Source of the DNA: Jatrophihabitans sp. | GTDB taxonomy: Bacteria > Actinomycetota > Actinomycetes > Mycobacteriales > Jatrophihabitantaceae | DNA length: 64,000 nt | Assembly: GCA_036399055.1 (NCBI GenBank) | Contig: DASWNX010000036.1 | Location: 62,001 to 126,000, forward strand | Reading direction: 5' to 3' | Part shown: positions 8,064 to 16,566 of the stretch, in pieces | Numbering within the stretch: the stretch's first letter is position 1 | Layout: each line of letters begins with the position of its first letter | Notes under the pieces: model-generated | What the model was told of the DNA's origin: nothing | Database searches by the model: none | Seen by the model: the letters and a program-made list of their open reading frames with translations, nothing else | Program-made: the position numbers and the translations under genes

Positions 8064-9391
8064 GGCCTCGGCCAGAGGTCAGGTCCGCCCGCTGTCGACA
8101 CCGTCTGCAGAGGAGCCGGCAGCTCCTGGTGCTGGGAGGCCGACAGCTCCGCCTTCTCACTGACGGGGCCATTGCGCCCTGGCCGCTGAAGCAGATCGAG
8201 CAGCGGCCCGGTCATCGCCGTCGTCACCAACGCCATCACCACCATCATCGAGTACGTGCGGTGGTCGAGGATGCCCAGCTGCACGCCGGTGGCCAGCACC
8301 ACCAGCTCGGTCAGGCCGCGGGTGTTCATCAAGACAGCCAGGTTCGCCGACTGGCGAGTGCTGACGCCGGCCAGCCGGGCGGCGCCCATGGTGCCACCGA
8401 GCTTGCCGCCGATAGCGACCAGCAGGATCAGCCCGAGCGCGCCTACCCCGGACAACCCCAGCGTGGACAGGTTCACCTGGAGCCCGGCCATCACGAAGAA
8501 CACCGGCATCAGCAACTGCCTGCTGATCTGTTCCAGCCGATCACAGATCTGGATCCGGATCCAGTCGTTGGCGCCTCGAGGCAAGATGGCGCCGACCAGG
8601 AAAGTGCCGAAGATGTAATGCAATCCCGCCCACTCCATGAACGCGCCGGCGCCGAGCAGCGAGGCGACGACTATGGTGAGGATCCGGCCGGAGCCTGCTT
8701 GGTCGTCGGGGGGGTTCATCGACGAAGCGCCGAGCACCCGGTTCAGGACCGGCCTGCCGATGAAGAACACGGCGAGCACGAAGGGCACTACCAGGGAGAT
8801 CCGCCAGAGCGGGTTACCTCCCGTGCCGGCGATGGCGACCACGGCGGCCAGCATCGTCCACGCGATCAGGTCACCCACCGCCGCGCTACTGAGCGCCAGA
8901 GAACCCAATGGAGTGCGAGTGATTCCCCGATCGTCGAGGATCCGCGCCAGCACTGGAAAGGCGGTGATCGACAACGCCGTCCCCATGAACAGCACGTAGC
9001 CCAGTCGGTCTCCCGGCAGGTGGTCTCGGGCCAGCCACAGCGCCGCGCCCACTCCCAGCGTGAACGGCACCGTCGTGGAGCCCAGGACGATCACCCCGGT
9101 CTTGGCCCGCAGCCCCCGCAGAAGCTGGTGGTCCACCTCGAGGCCCACGATGAACATGAAGAACGCCACGCCCACCATGGCCAGCGCCGACAGCAGCGGT
9201 TGGATCTCGACGGGGAACATCACCCGGGTGATCCCGCCGTGGAACAAGGTGGGTCCGGCCAGGATGCCCAGCACGATCTCTCCGACGACAGCCGGCTGGT
9301 GCATCCATCGGGCCAGCGCGCCGAATACTTGAGACAGGACGAGGATGACACCGAGTGCGACCAGCAACTGCGCGGTCTGATGAGTGTTCAT
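8045..9391 (-). CDS. Kef/NapA-type cation:proton antiporter
   Basis: 448 residues, about 12 hydrophobic segments, with the monovalent cation:proton antiporter-2 hallmarks: GILAGPTLF near residue 43, FMFIVGLEVD near 80, ALSITAFPVLARIL near 140 and a conserved AVGDLIAW. The C-terminus (about 410-448) is cytosolic and lacks a TrkA-N domain. It is the last gene of an operon starting with the alpha/beta hydrolase (76 bp after the epsilon subunit gene), with a GGGAG ribosome site. Antiporters of this kind accompany many polyketide clusters; here it may counter a proton-uncoupling product or export it (inference). A second, shorter relative is encoded at 39.4-40.7 kb. Confidence 0.9.
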   Translation of the reverse strand: MNTHQTAQLLVALGVILVLSQVFGALARWMHQPAVVGEIVLGILAGPTLFHGGITRVMFPVEIQPLLSALAMVGVAFFMFIVGLEVDHQLLRGLRAKTGVIVLGSTTVPFTLGVGAALWLARDHLPGDRLGYVLFMGTALSITAFPVLARILDDRGITRTPLGSLALSSAAVGDLIAWTMLAAVVAIAGTGGNPLWRISLVVPFVLAVFFIGRPVLNRVLGASSMNPPDDQAGSGRILTIVVASLLGAGAFMEWAGLHYIFGTFLVGAILPRGANDWIRIQICDRLEQISRQLLMPVFFVMAGLQVNLSTLGLSGVGALGLILLVAIGGKLGGTMGAARLAGVSTRQSANLAVLMNTRGLTELVVLATGVQLGILDHRTYSMMVVMALVTTAMTGPLLDLLQRPGRNGPVSEKAELSASQHQELPAPLQTVSTAGGPDLWPRPQVERA

Positions 9392-9466
9392 CCCGTCGCT
9401 CCCGCGACTTCGGGATCGATCTGGACGGTCATTGCGTTGCCCTTTCGGGGAAAGGAAGGTAGGCCG

Positions 9467-9724
9467 CTAGACAGCGAAGTGCTGTGGTGTCACCTGGCCG
9501 CCAAGCTCGATCGCAGCGGCCTGCCAGGTGCGCGGTGGGTCAAAGTGCGGCGCCTGATCGGGTGTGCGCCAGGGTGCGGGCGGGGGACTGCAGCCGGCGG
9601 GCTCGGCAGCCGCCGCGGTGGCCCGGCCGGTGCTCAAGACCGCCACCAGCGCAGCCAATTCATCCGCCTCTGGCTGGCCTTTCTCGATCCGCAACAGCAC
9701 TGCGGCGGCCTGCGAGCCGGTCAT
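9467..9724 (-). CDS. accE: Acyl-CoA carboxylase epsilon subunit
   Basis: 85 residues. The core IEKGQPEADELAALVAVL matches the short epsilon subunits (AccE/PccE) that bind carboxyltransferase beta subunits in actinobacteria; the rest is Ala/Pro-rich and ends with a Trp-containing segment, as in the family. The start codon overlaps the stop of the beta subunit gene (ATGA at 9721-9724), which implies translational coupling and a fixed ratio. Found only in actinobacterial acyl-CoA carboxylase loci, it supports the functional assignment of its neighbour. Confidence 0.85.
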   Translation of the reverse strand: MTGSQAAAVLLRIEKGQPEADELAALVAVLSTGRATAAAAEPAGCSPPPAPWRTPDQAPHFDPPRTWQAAAIELGGQVTPQHFAV

Positions 9725-11307
9725 TGGGGTGGGTTGCCGTGCTTACGTCGTGGCAGCGCGGCATCCTTTCTCCGCAGCATCTCCACTGAGCGGATCAAGG
9801 TCGCCCTGGTGTCCCGTGGGTCGATGACGTCATCGATGAGACCCCGCTCGGCCGCGTAGTAAGGGTGGGCCAGCGCGGTGCGGTACTCGTCGATCCTGCG
9901 CAGCCGGAGCTGATCGGGATCGGGGGCCACGTCGAGCTCGCGCCGGTGGATGACGTTGACCGCGGCCTCAGGACCCATCACCGCGATCTCGTTGGTCGGC
10001 CAGGCCAGGGCGATGTCGGCGCCGATCGACCGCGAGTCCATCACGATGTAAGCGCCCCCGTAGGCCTTGCGCAGGACCACCGAGATTCGCGGCACCGTCG
10101 CGTTGCAATAGGCGTACAGCAGCTTGGCGCCGCGCCTGATGATCCCGTCGTGCTCCTGGTCGACTCCCGGCAGGAAGCCGGGCACGTCGACGAGGGTGAT
10201 CAACGGGATGTTGAAGGCATCGCAGAATTGGACGAAGCGCGCGCCCTTCTCACTCGCCTTGATGTCGAGCACTCCGGCCATCACCGACGGCTGGTTGGCC
10301 ACGATCCCGACCACGTGGCCATCCAGCCGGGCAAAGGCGCAGACGAGGTTGGCCGCCCAGGCAGCGTGCACCTCCAGAAACTCACCGTCGTCGACGAGTT
10401 CGGAGATCACCTCGCACACGTCGTAGGCCCGGTTGGCCTCGACAGGCACGGTCTCGGCCAGCGAGTGGCAGTACCGGTCGACCGGATCGGTGTTGGGGGC
10501 ATCCGGCGGCAACTCGCGGTTGTTCGACGGTAGTAGCGACAACAGGAAGCGCACGTCGGCCAGGCATGATTCTTCGTCGTCATAGACGAAGTGCGCCACG
10601 CCGGACACCGCGGCGTGGATGTCGGCGCCACCCAACTCCTCAAGGGTGACATCTTCGCCGGTGACCGCGCGGACCACGTCCGGGCCGGTGATGAACATCT
10701 GCGAGATGTCGCGGACCACGAAGACGAAGTCGGTCAGCGCGGGTGAGTAGGCGGCGCCTCCCGCGCACGGCCCGAGCATCACGCTGATCTGCGGGATCAC
10801 CCCGGAGGCCTTGGTGTTGCGCTGGAAGATCCCGCCATAGCCGGCCAGCGCGCCGACGCCCTCCTGGATTCGCGCGCCGGCGCCGTCGTTGAGCGAGACC
10901 AGCGGCGCCCCGGCTGCGAGCGCGAGGTCGATGATCTTGTGGATCTTCTCCGCATGCGCCTCTCCCAGGGCTCCCCCGAAGATCCGGAAGTCGTGGGCGT
11001 AGACGAAGATGGTGCGCCCTCCCACAGTCCCCCATCCGCCTACGACGCCGTCGGTGTGCGGTCGTTTGGCCTCCATGCCGAAGCCCGTCGCCCGGTGCCG
11101 CCGCAGGGGCTCGACTTCGGTGAAGCTGCCCGCGTCGAGCAGGCGCTGGATCCGCTCCCTGGCGGTGAGCTTGCCCTTGGCGTGCTGCCGCTCGGTGGCG
11201 GCCGGATCGATGCCGTCCCTGGTGAGCTCCTTCAACCGCTCGAGCTCACCCAGCAGATCGGAACGGCCCGAGACCTCAGCCCGCGCCGCGGCGGTCGAGC
11301 GCGTCAT
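9721..11307 (-). CDS. accB: Acyl-CoA carboxylase carboxyltransferase (beta) subunit, acetyl-CoA type
   Basis: 528 residues, a full-length crotonase-fold carboxyltransferase with both halves: oxyanion-site GAGARIQEGVGALAGYG and GPCAGGAAYSPALTDF in the first half, and VDVPGFLPGVDQEHDGIIRRGAKLLYAY plus the KAYGGAYIVMDS motif in the second. It transfers CO2 from biotin to an acyl-CoA. In Streptomyces coelicolor the residue equivalent to Ile421 sets specificity (Asp422 in PccB for propionyl-CoA, Ile for acetyl-CoA in AccB); the Ile here therefore predicts malonyl-CoA production, matching the malonyl-type AT of the PKS. The biotinylated alpha subunit is not in this window. Overlaps both neighbours by 4 bp. 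Confidence 0.92.
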   Translation of the reverse strand: MTRSTAAARAEVSGRSDLLGELERLKELTRDGIDPAATERQHAKGKLTARERIQRLLDAGSFTEVEPLRRHRATGFGMEAKRPHTDGVVGGWGTVGGRTIFVYAHDFRIFGGALGEAHAEKIHKIIDLALAAGAPLVSLNDGAGARIQEGVGALAGYGGIFQRNTKASGVIPQISVMLGPCAGGAAYSPALTDFVFVVRDISQMFITGPDVVRAVTGEDVTLEELGGADIHAAVSGVAHFVYDDEESCLADVRFLLSLLPSNNRELPPDAPNTDPVDRYCHSLAETVPVEANRAYDVCEVISELVDDGEFLEVHAAWAANLVCAFARLDGHVVGIVANQPSVMAGVLDIKASEKGARFVQFCDAFNIPLITLVDVPGFLPGVDQEHDGIIRRGAKLLYAYCNATVPRISVVLRKAYGGAYIVMDSRSIGADIALAWPTNEIAVMGPEAAVNVIHRRELDVAPDPDQLRLRRIDEYRTALAHPYYAAERGLIDDVIDPRDTRATLIRSVEMLRRKDAALPRRKHGNPPQ

Positions 11308-12245
11308 GTCCCCACCCTGTCCATCGCCATCTCCATCATCGGCCCGGCCGCCAGCACGGCGCCGGGGGTCGCCTCGGCTCTACTTGTCACGCAGTCCTGC
11401 ACAAAGGCCAGCGCCCGCAGGTGGTAAGAGCGCGCCGCCCAACCCAGGCTCATGTTGTGCCCGGCCCCGGGCTGGCTGTCGAAGACCAACCTCGGTGACC
11501 TCAGGTGCCCGGTCAGCTCAAGGACCGCGCGCTTGTCATGCCTCCACCAGGACTCATGCTCAGCGAAGGTCAGGCGCAGCGGCACGCCGACGCGGGCCGC
11601 CACGGCGGGAAAGACCGCCGGCCAGCTCACGACGTCGCGACGCTCGCGCTGGGGCATGGGAGCGACCACGGTGGCGCAGGCTTGCAAGGCGCCCGGCGGG
11701 TACAGCGACGAGGGACCCCAGTGCCGCGAGGACCTGCTGTCGCTCAGACCGGCGTCTATCTCGGACCTGCTGAGGGCATAGCGGCGAGCGCATCCGGAGA
11801 TGTCCAGACCCAGGAACTCCGACGGAGCCGCGGACGCCGCCAGGGTCAGCGCCACCTTGGCGCCGTAGGAGTGAGCCAGCAAGAAGACGCCCGCTCCGGT
11901 CCGGCGTCGAGCGGTGAAGTCCGCCAGCGCGGCGCGCACCGTTGTCGCCTGCTCACCGCGGCTCTGCCCTTCCGGCAGCGCGGCGCTGGAATCGCCGTAG
12001 CCCGGCCGGTCGATGGCCAGGACCGTGTACCCGAGCCGCGCTCCCAAGCTCAGCAGCGAGAGGTCAGGATGGGCCTGCCCGTCGAAGTAGCCGGCTGTCA
12101 TGCCGCCGCCGTGCAGGGCGACCACCACCGCCCGGGTTTCGCCGGGCGGCTCTTTCAACAATGCCGACAGGGTGATTCCGCCTGCGTTGAGAGTGACACG
12201 GCGGACGCCTGCAGACATTGCGCGCCATGGTGCGGGTGAAGGCAT
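11304..12245 (-). CDS. Alpha/beta hydrolase
   Basis: 313 residues, first gene of a four-gene operon (hydrolase, carboxyltransferase, epsilon, antiporter). Oxyanion segment ALHGGGM near residue 44, nucleophile elbow AHSYGAK (Ser near residue 125), and a C-terminal GAGHNMS carrying the likely catalytic His. The ATG at 12245 has GGAG 8 bp upstream. It overlaps the carboxyltransferase start by 4 bp. The family covers esterases, thioesterases and peptidases; within this cluster it could hydrolyse an acyl or ester intermediate, but the substrate cannot be read from the sequence. Confidence 0.82.
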   Translation of the reverse strand: MPSPAPWRAMSAGVRRVTLNAGGITLSALLKEPPGETRAVVVALHGGGMTAGYFDGQAHPDLSLLSLGARLGYTVLAIDRPGYGDSSAALPEGQSRGEQATTVRAALADFTARRRTGAGVFLLAHSYGAKVALTLAASAAPSEFLGLDISGCARRYALSRSEIDAGLSDSRSSRHWGPSSLYPPGALQACATVVAPMPQRERRDVVSWPAVFPAVAARVGVPLRLTFAEHESWWRHDKRAVLELTGHLRSPRLVFDSQPGAGHNMSLGWAARSYHLRALAFVQDCVTSRAEATPGAVLAAGPMMEMAMDRVGT

Positions 12246-12466
12246 GGGTGCTCCGCTCTGGAGAATGCGATGTGCGAGGAGTCAGAGACGCCCGCCACTG
12301 CCACCCGCGGCCGGCGACAAGGACTTCCGGCGCGGCGCTAAGCCGCGGTCTCGGGCGAGATCGGGGCCGGGTGGGGCGGGGGTCGAGTTCGGGGGTCGAG
12401 TTCGACGGCCACAGGACTTGGCCGTCGGGGCGGCCGAGCACGCCGGCCAGTTCCCTTGAGCGTGTC

Positions 12467-13219
12467 TCAGCCTTCTCCCATCCGAAACCCGACCCCGCGC
12501 ACCGTGATGATCCAGCCGCTGGAGCCGAGCTTGGCCCGCAAGCTGCTGACGTGGGTGTCGATCGTGCGACGCGACCAGGACTCCCCCCAGACAGCCTCGG
12601 TCAGGCGGCTCCTGGTGATGACGGTGCCGGGATGGCTGGCGAGCAGGTAGAGCAGGTCGAACTCCTTGCGGGTCACGTCGATGATCCGGCCGGCGACCCG
12701 GACTTCCCGCAGGCGCGGATCTATCTCGAGGGACCCATGGGTGATCTTCTGAGCCTCGACCTCGACCACCGCGTGCTGCACGTGAGCGCGGCGCATGAGA
12801 CCGTCGATGCGCGCTGTCAGCTGGCGAAAGTCATACGGCTCCCGCAAGTAGTCATCCGCGCCTGCCTGAAGTCCCAGCACGCAGTCCAGCTCAGTGCCCC
12901 GCTTGGCCAGCGCGATCAGCGGGGTGTCGCAGGCAGCCCTGATGTCGCGACAGACTTCCAGGCCGTCCCGGTCGGACAGTTCCAGGTGCAGCAGCACCAG
13001 CTCTGCCGACCAGTGCGCCGCCAACGCCGCTTGGCCGGTGTGCACGCACTCGACCTTGTGGCCGAGCTGACGCAGTCGCACGGCAAGCGCTTCGGCGTCG
13101 GCGTCGTCGCGGTCGACGAGGAGCACGTGCCAGCCCTGCGGCCGCGCGGCCGAGCTCTTGTCGACGGTGAAGGAGGCTGGCCGCTCGGCCAACAGCGAGC
13201 CCATGACCTGCCCGCTCAC
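12467..13219 (-). CDS. OmpR-family response regulator with degenerate receiver
   Basis: 250 residues: receiver domain (about 30-140) and OmpR/PhoB winged-helix DNA-binding domain (about 155-248, with RRTIDTHVSSLRAKLG and ITVRGVGFRM). The receiver keeps the acidic pair (VDRDD, residues 36-39) but the phospho-acceptor position is His78 (LVLLHLELSDRDG, codon CAC), the Thr/Ser switch residue is Ala105 and the conserved Lys before Pro is Glu127 (YLREP). It therefore cannot be activated by normal phosphorylation. Such atypical regulators (JadR1 type) control antibiotic clusters and can sense end products. The GTG start overlaps the stop of the third halogenase-like gene (GTGA), so it belongs to the PKS operon; no histidine kinase lies nearby. 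Confidence 0.9.
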   Translation of the reverse strand: MSGQVMGSLLAERPASFTVDKSSAARPQGWHVLLVDRDDADAEALAVRLRQLGHKVECVHTGQAALAAHWSAELVLLHLELSDRDGLEVCRDIRAACDTPLIALAKRGTELDCVLGLQAGADDYLREPYDFRQLTARIDGLMRRAHVQHAVVEVEAQKITHGSLEIDPRLREVRVAGRIIDVTRKEFDLLYLLASHPGTVITRSRLTEAVWGESWSRRTIDTHVSSLRAKLGSSGWIITVRGVGFRMGEG

Positions 13220-14886
13220 TGCTTGCCCTCCGTGGCATCGAACGCGGAGTGCCGCCCTTGATCCGGCACGGCGGTGATGTTGTCGGCGGTCAGCATGCCG
13301 CGGTAGGCCTTGGGAGCCACCGTGAACGTCCAGGCCAGTAGCTTCAGGCGGGTGGGCAGGCTCAGCCGGTACCGCCGCGCCGCCGGGTCACCGAACTTGT
13401 AGAGCGGCGGGATCACCCGTCTCTGGGACAGGAGCTTGAACACCCGTCCGGCCGCGACCGTGGGCAGCACCGCCTGCCGCTCCACCGCCTTCATGGCCTC
13501 GGCGCACCCGTCCACGGTCTTGGCGATGCCAGGAGCGAGGTCGAACCAGCCGACACCCTGATCGAACTGGGAAGCCGCGGCCCAGTTCCCGGCGCGCACC
13601 GCGTCGAGCCGGACCTTCTTCAACGCCAAGGCCGAGCTGATGCTCCACAGCAACCAGGCCCGCAGGAAGGCGTTCCACGACTGGAAGGACCGGGTCGCGA
13701 TCCGGCCGGCGTGGGAGAAGTCCTCCTGATAGCTCAGCAACGACTGCTGGAACCGCTCGATATCCCGCATCGCCGCAGCGCTGGCCTCTGGCGTGGCCAG
13801 CGCTCCAGGCGCCAGCAGGATGGCCGCGCTGGCGTGCACGAGCTCGAGCAGCAACGTGAAGTCCTGCCCGAACAGCACCTCGCCCCGGTCCAGCCCCAGC
13901 TGCAGGACGAGTGCGGCGCTGCGATCCTCCCTCACTGAATCGCCATTCGGTCCGGTCCTCGCTCCTGCGTCGCTGCGATCCTCCCTCACTGGATCGCCAT
14001 TCGGTCCGGTCCTCGCTCCTGCGTCGCCGGTCTGCCGCCAGGGCCCCTTCCTGCGCGCCCCACGCAACTGCAGCCCGATGTCGGGATACCGCTGACACAG
14101 CGCGGTCAGCGCCGCGTCAAGGTCGCCGGACCCGCCGACCTCGGAGGCAGGCACGCTCACCGACACCGCGCACCCGGCGTTCCGCGAGCCGGGGTGGTTG
14201 CCGAACGCCGCGACCTGCACCCAACCGCCACGGAAGCCGTGCACCGTGGCGCCCTCGCTCCAGGGCTGGGTGTAGCCGTCGTCCTTCGGGGGCTTGATCT
14301 GCTCGAACGGCGTCACGTCCTCGAAGTCGGCGGTGCCCGAGAGCATGCCCGGTTGGGATGCCGACGTGCCAGCGCACACCAGCGTCACCGCGTGCGCCCC
14401 CGTCCCGGGCAACGGCCCGGTGGTGTAGCGCGCTCCGTAACGCTGGGCCAGCTTCTTGGTGTGCCGCTGCACGTCAGGCAGGTAGGCATGCCACTCCGCA
14501 TGCTCACCCGGCACGCTGAACTGCACGTTCTCCGAGCGGTCATGCGCCCGGCCGGATCGGTGGTAGACGAACCCCAGGCTCTGCTTCACGCCACTGCTGG
14601 CCTGCAACCAGGCCGGCAGTCTGCCGAACATCGCCAGGTCGGCGATCTCAGGCACCGAGAACCGGTCGGCCAGCAGGTGGAGCAGCTCGGCGGTGTAGGG
14701 AACCGTGGTCACCGCGACCGGGGCGAGTTCGGCCTCCTGCGACACCGTCACCTGCAGGCCGCCGCGAGCCAGGATCATGGCCAGCAGGTCCACCCCGATG
14801 CCCGAGCCGGCCAACCTGACATCACCGTCGACGGGCTCGAGCATTCGATCGTCTGCCCAGGGGACCTTCTCCAATTGCGCGGTCAT
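13216..14886 (-). CDS. Degenerate flavin-dependent halogenase homologue
   Basis: 556 residues from the ATG at 14886, which overlaps the preceding gene's stop (TGATG). It aligns by eye along its length with the two upstream halogenases, but key elements are changed: the dinucleotide loop is LAGSGIGVDLLA, the GES-TIPYT segment has become VTTVPYT, the VDASGFRSPIA region is replaced, and the WxWxIP motif reads WVQVAA (222-227). Lys101 (GVKQSLGF) is retained. A 36-residue insertion made of two copies of DAGARTGPNGDxVREDRS lies at 288-323. It is probably not a working halogenase; a partner or scaffold for the other two is possible. The intact frame argues that it is still translated and useful. Confidence 0.75.
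   Translation of the reverse strand: MTAQLEKVPWADDRMLEPVDGDVRLAGSGIGVDLLAMILARGGLQVTVSQEAELAPVAVTTVPYTAELLHLLADRFSVPEIADLAMFGRLPAWLQASSGVKQSLGFVYHRSGRAHDRSENVQFSVPGEHAEWHAYLPDVQRHTKKLAQRYGARYTTGPLPGTGAHAVTLVCAGTSASQPGMLSGTADFEDVTPFEQIKPPKDDGYTQPWSEGATVHGFRGGWVQVAAFGNHPGSRNAGCAVSVSVPASEVGGSGDLDAALTALCQRYPDIGLQLRGARRKGPWRQTGDAGARTGPNGDPVREDRSDAGARTGPNGDSVREDRSAALVLQLGLDRGEVLFGQDFTLLLELVHASAAILLAPGALATPEASAAAMRDIERFQQSLLSYQEDFSHAGRIATRSFQSWNAFLRAWLLWSISSALALKKVRLDAVRAGNWAAASQFDQGVGWFDLAPGIAKTVDGCAEAMKAVERQAVLPTVAAGRVFKLLSQRRVIPPLYKFGDPAARRYRLSLPTRLKLLAWTFTVAPKAYRGMLTADNITAVPDQGRHSAFDATEGKQ
13921..14028. repeat. 54-bp in-frame tandem duplication
   Basis: Two copies (13921-13974 and 13975-14028) of a 54-bp unit starting gcgatcctccctcact differ at a few positions only. 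They encode the repeated DAGARTGPNGD(P/S)VREDRS peptide inside the third halogenase-like protein. Neither of the other two halogenases has this segment, so it is an insertion followed by duplication. The sequence style (GGACCGGACCGAATGGCGAT flanked by GCGAGGA/GAGGGAGGAT) looks like a small mobile repeat rather than protein-derived DNA. Confidence 0.85.
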
Positions 14887-16541
14887 CAGAAGATCCGCCG
14901 GCCGCGCAACTTGAGCTTGATCGCCTGGCGACCGTTGCTCAGCATCATCTTCCCGACCTCCGGGTCGGCCTTGGTCATGGCCCAACGAGCAGTCTTGATC
15001 AGCGTCTTGCGCGAGGGGCTGAGGAAGCGCTTGTCGCGGTCGGCGAACCCGAAGTGGTCCGGCACGAAGTCGGCCTCGACGAGGATCTTGTAGAGGGTGT
15101 CGGCCGCTGCCCGCGGCGTGGTGGTGCCCGCCTCGACAGCGTCGAGTTGAGCGACCATCTCGTCGAAGAGCTTCTTGAAGCCGGCGTGGTCGGGCCAGTA
15201 GAGGCCGAGCGCGTCGGCTTCCTCGATGTCCTTGAAGTGCTGGTCATTGCGGTCTGACAGGAACTTCGTGATCGCGCTCTGCAACCGGAAGGTGCCGGCG
15301 TTGGAGCCCCATGCCCAGATCCGGAACACCGCGGTCCACAGGTCGTAGTCGTCGAAGGAGATGAACGCCGCGTTGACCAGGGCGTCGTTGTAGTCGAGCA
15401 GTCCCTGCTGCAGGCGGTCGATGTACTCGAACCGCTTAGCCGAGAAGTCATCGTCCCTGACGGCCTCGATCAAGCGCCAGGACAGCGCGTTGATCGACTC
15501 GGCGGTGTTGGACAGGCCCCGGGAGAACAACGGGTCGATGAAGCCGGCCGCGTGCGCCAGCAGGCACCAGCGGTCGCCGACGGTCTGCTTGGAGGAGTAC
15601 TGCAACCGATCGGTGGACACCCATTCGCGCATGGCCTTCGCCCCGGCGTACTGCCGCTCGACGTCAGGGAACTTCGCCGCGTAACGCCTGAACTCGTCCT
15701 CGGGCGACTCCCCCGGCACCTTGGGGTACCTGCGCTCATCCATCGTCAGGCCCACGCTGCACAGCGGGTTGCGGGAGTTGACATGGTTGTCGAAGGCGAT
15801 CACCCAGAACCAGCCGCGCTCGAACATGTGGTGCACGGTGCCCGAGTACCACGGTGTCGGCGGCTTGTCCTCCGGCGCGGGGTCGAACAGGTCATCGGTG
15901 CGCGTCACCCCGATCATGTGGTTCCACAACGAGCGGGAGTGGTGCTTGAGCCGGCTGGGCTCCTCGCGCAGGTTGAACTTGTCAGCGATCGGAGACCGGA
16001 ACCCACTGGCGTCCACGACGTACCGGGCCCGGACCCGGCTGTCGCCGGCGTGCACGGTGACGCCGTCCTCATCGAATTCGACGTCGTCCACCCGCTTGTT
16101 CTGCATCGGGGTGCAGCCGTACTTCACCGCGACTGCGAACAGGTAGGCGTCGGTGTCCTGCCGGTACAGGTGGCTGGCCTCGTGCAGCAAGCCGGGTGTG
16201 CCGAACATGTTGACTTCCTTCGGGTCCTGCTTCTTGCCTTCGTGGTGCAGCATGAACCCGAAGTTCTTCTTGATCCCGAAGACCGGGCCAATGACCTTGG
16301 TGCAGTTGGTGAAGGTGGCCAGCGTCTTGATCTCGGGAACGTCGTAGCGCTCGGCGATGGTGCGCAAGGTGACCAGCGTGTAGGGAATGGTCGACTCGCC
16401 GATCGCGAACTTCGGGTGCTGGCCGGCGTCGATCAACGCCACCCGGACTCCGTTGCGGGCCAGCACCGCGCCGAGCATCGACCCGGCCAAACCGGAGCCC
16501 AGGATGGCAACGTCATAGACGGTCTCTTCTATGTTGCTCAT
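14886..16541 (-). CDS. Flavin-dependent halogenase (CmlS-like clade), second of three
   Basis: 551 residues from the ATG at 16541, behind a strong GAGGAGG; an upstream in-frame start overlapping the previous gene is unlikely. FAD-binding GSGLAGS (15-21), GESTIPYT (49-56), likely catalytic Lys91 (GIKKNFGF) and VDASGFRSPIA (177-187). The WxWxIP signature is present as WFWVIA (244-249), with Pro replaced by Ala. Known members of this clade halogenate carrier-bound or activated substrates with FADH2, O2 and chloride. It sits between two paralogues and follows the PKS genes. Whether the Ala substitution affects activity is unknown. Confidence 0.87.
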   Translation of the reverse strand: MSNIEETVYDVAILGSGLAGSMLGAVLARNGVRVALIDAGQHPKFAIGESTIPYTLVTLRTIAERYDVPEIKTLATFTNCTKVIGPVFGIKKNFGFMLHHEGKKQDPKEVNMFGTPGLLHEASHLYRQDTDAYLFAVAVKYGCTPMQNKRVDDVEFDEDGVTVHAGDSRVRARYVVDASGFRSPIADKFNLREEPSRLKHHSRSLWNHMIGVTRTDDLFDPAPEDKPPTPWYSGTVHHMFERGWFWVIAFDNHVNSRNPLCSVGLTMDERRYPKVPGESPEDEFRRYAAKFPDVERQYAGAKAMREWVSTDRLQYSSKQTVGDRWCLLAHAAGFIDPLFSRGLSNTAESINALSWRLIEAVRDDDFSAKRFEYIDRLQQGLLDYNDALVNAAFISFDDYDLWTAVFRIWAWGSNAGTFRLQSAITKFLSDRNDQHFKDIEEADALGLYWPDHAGFKKLFDEMVAQLDAVEAGTTTPRAAADTLYKILVEADFVPDHFGFADRDKRFLSPSRKTLIKTARWAMTKADPEVGKMMLSNGRQAIKLKLRGRRIF

Positions 16542-16566
16542 GTGTTTTCCTCCTCTGTAGTCGGGG

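Noticed and set aside
7982..9859. 625-codon plus-strand frame opposite the antiporter
   Set aside because: Antisense of a clear membrane protein gene; low-complexity His/Gln/Asp translation with no family.
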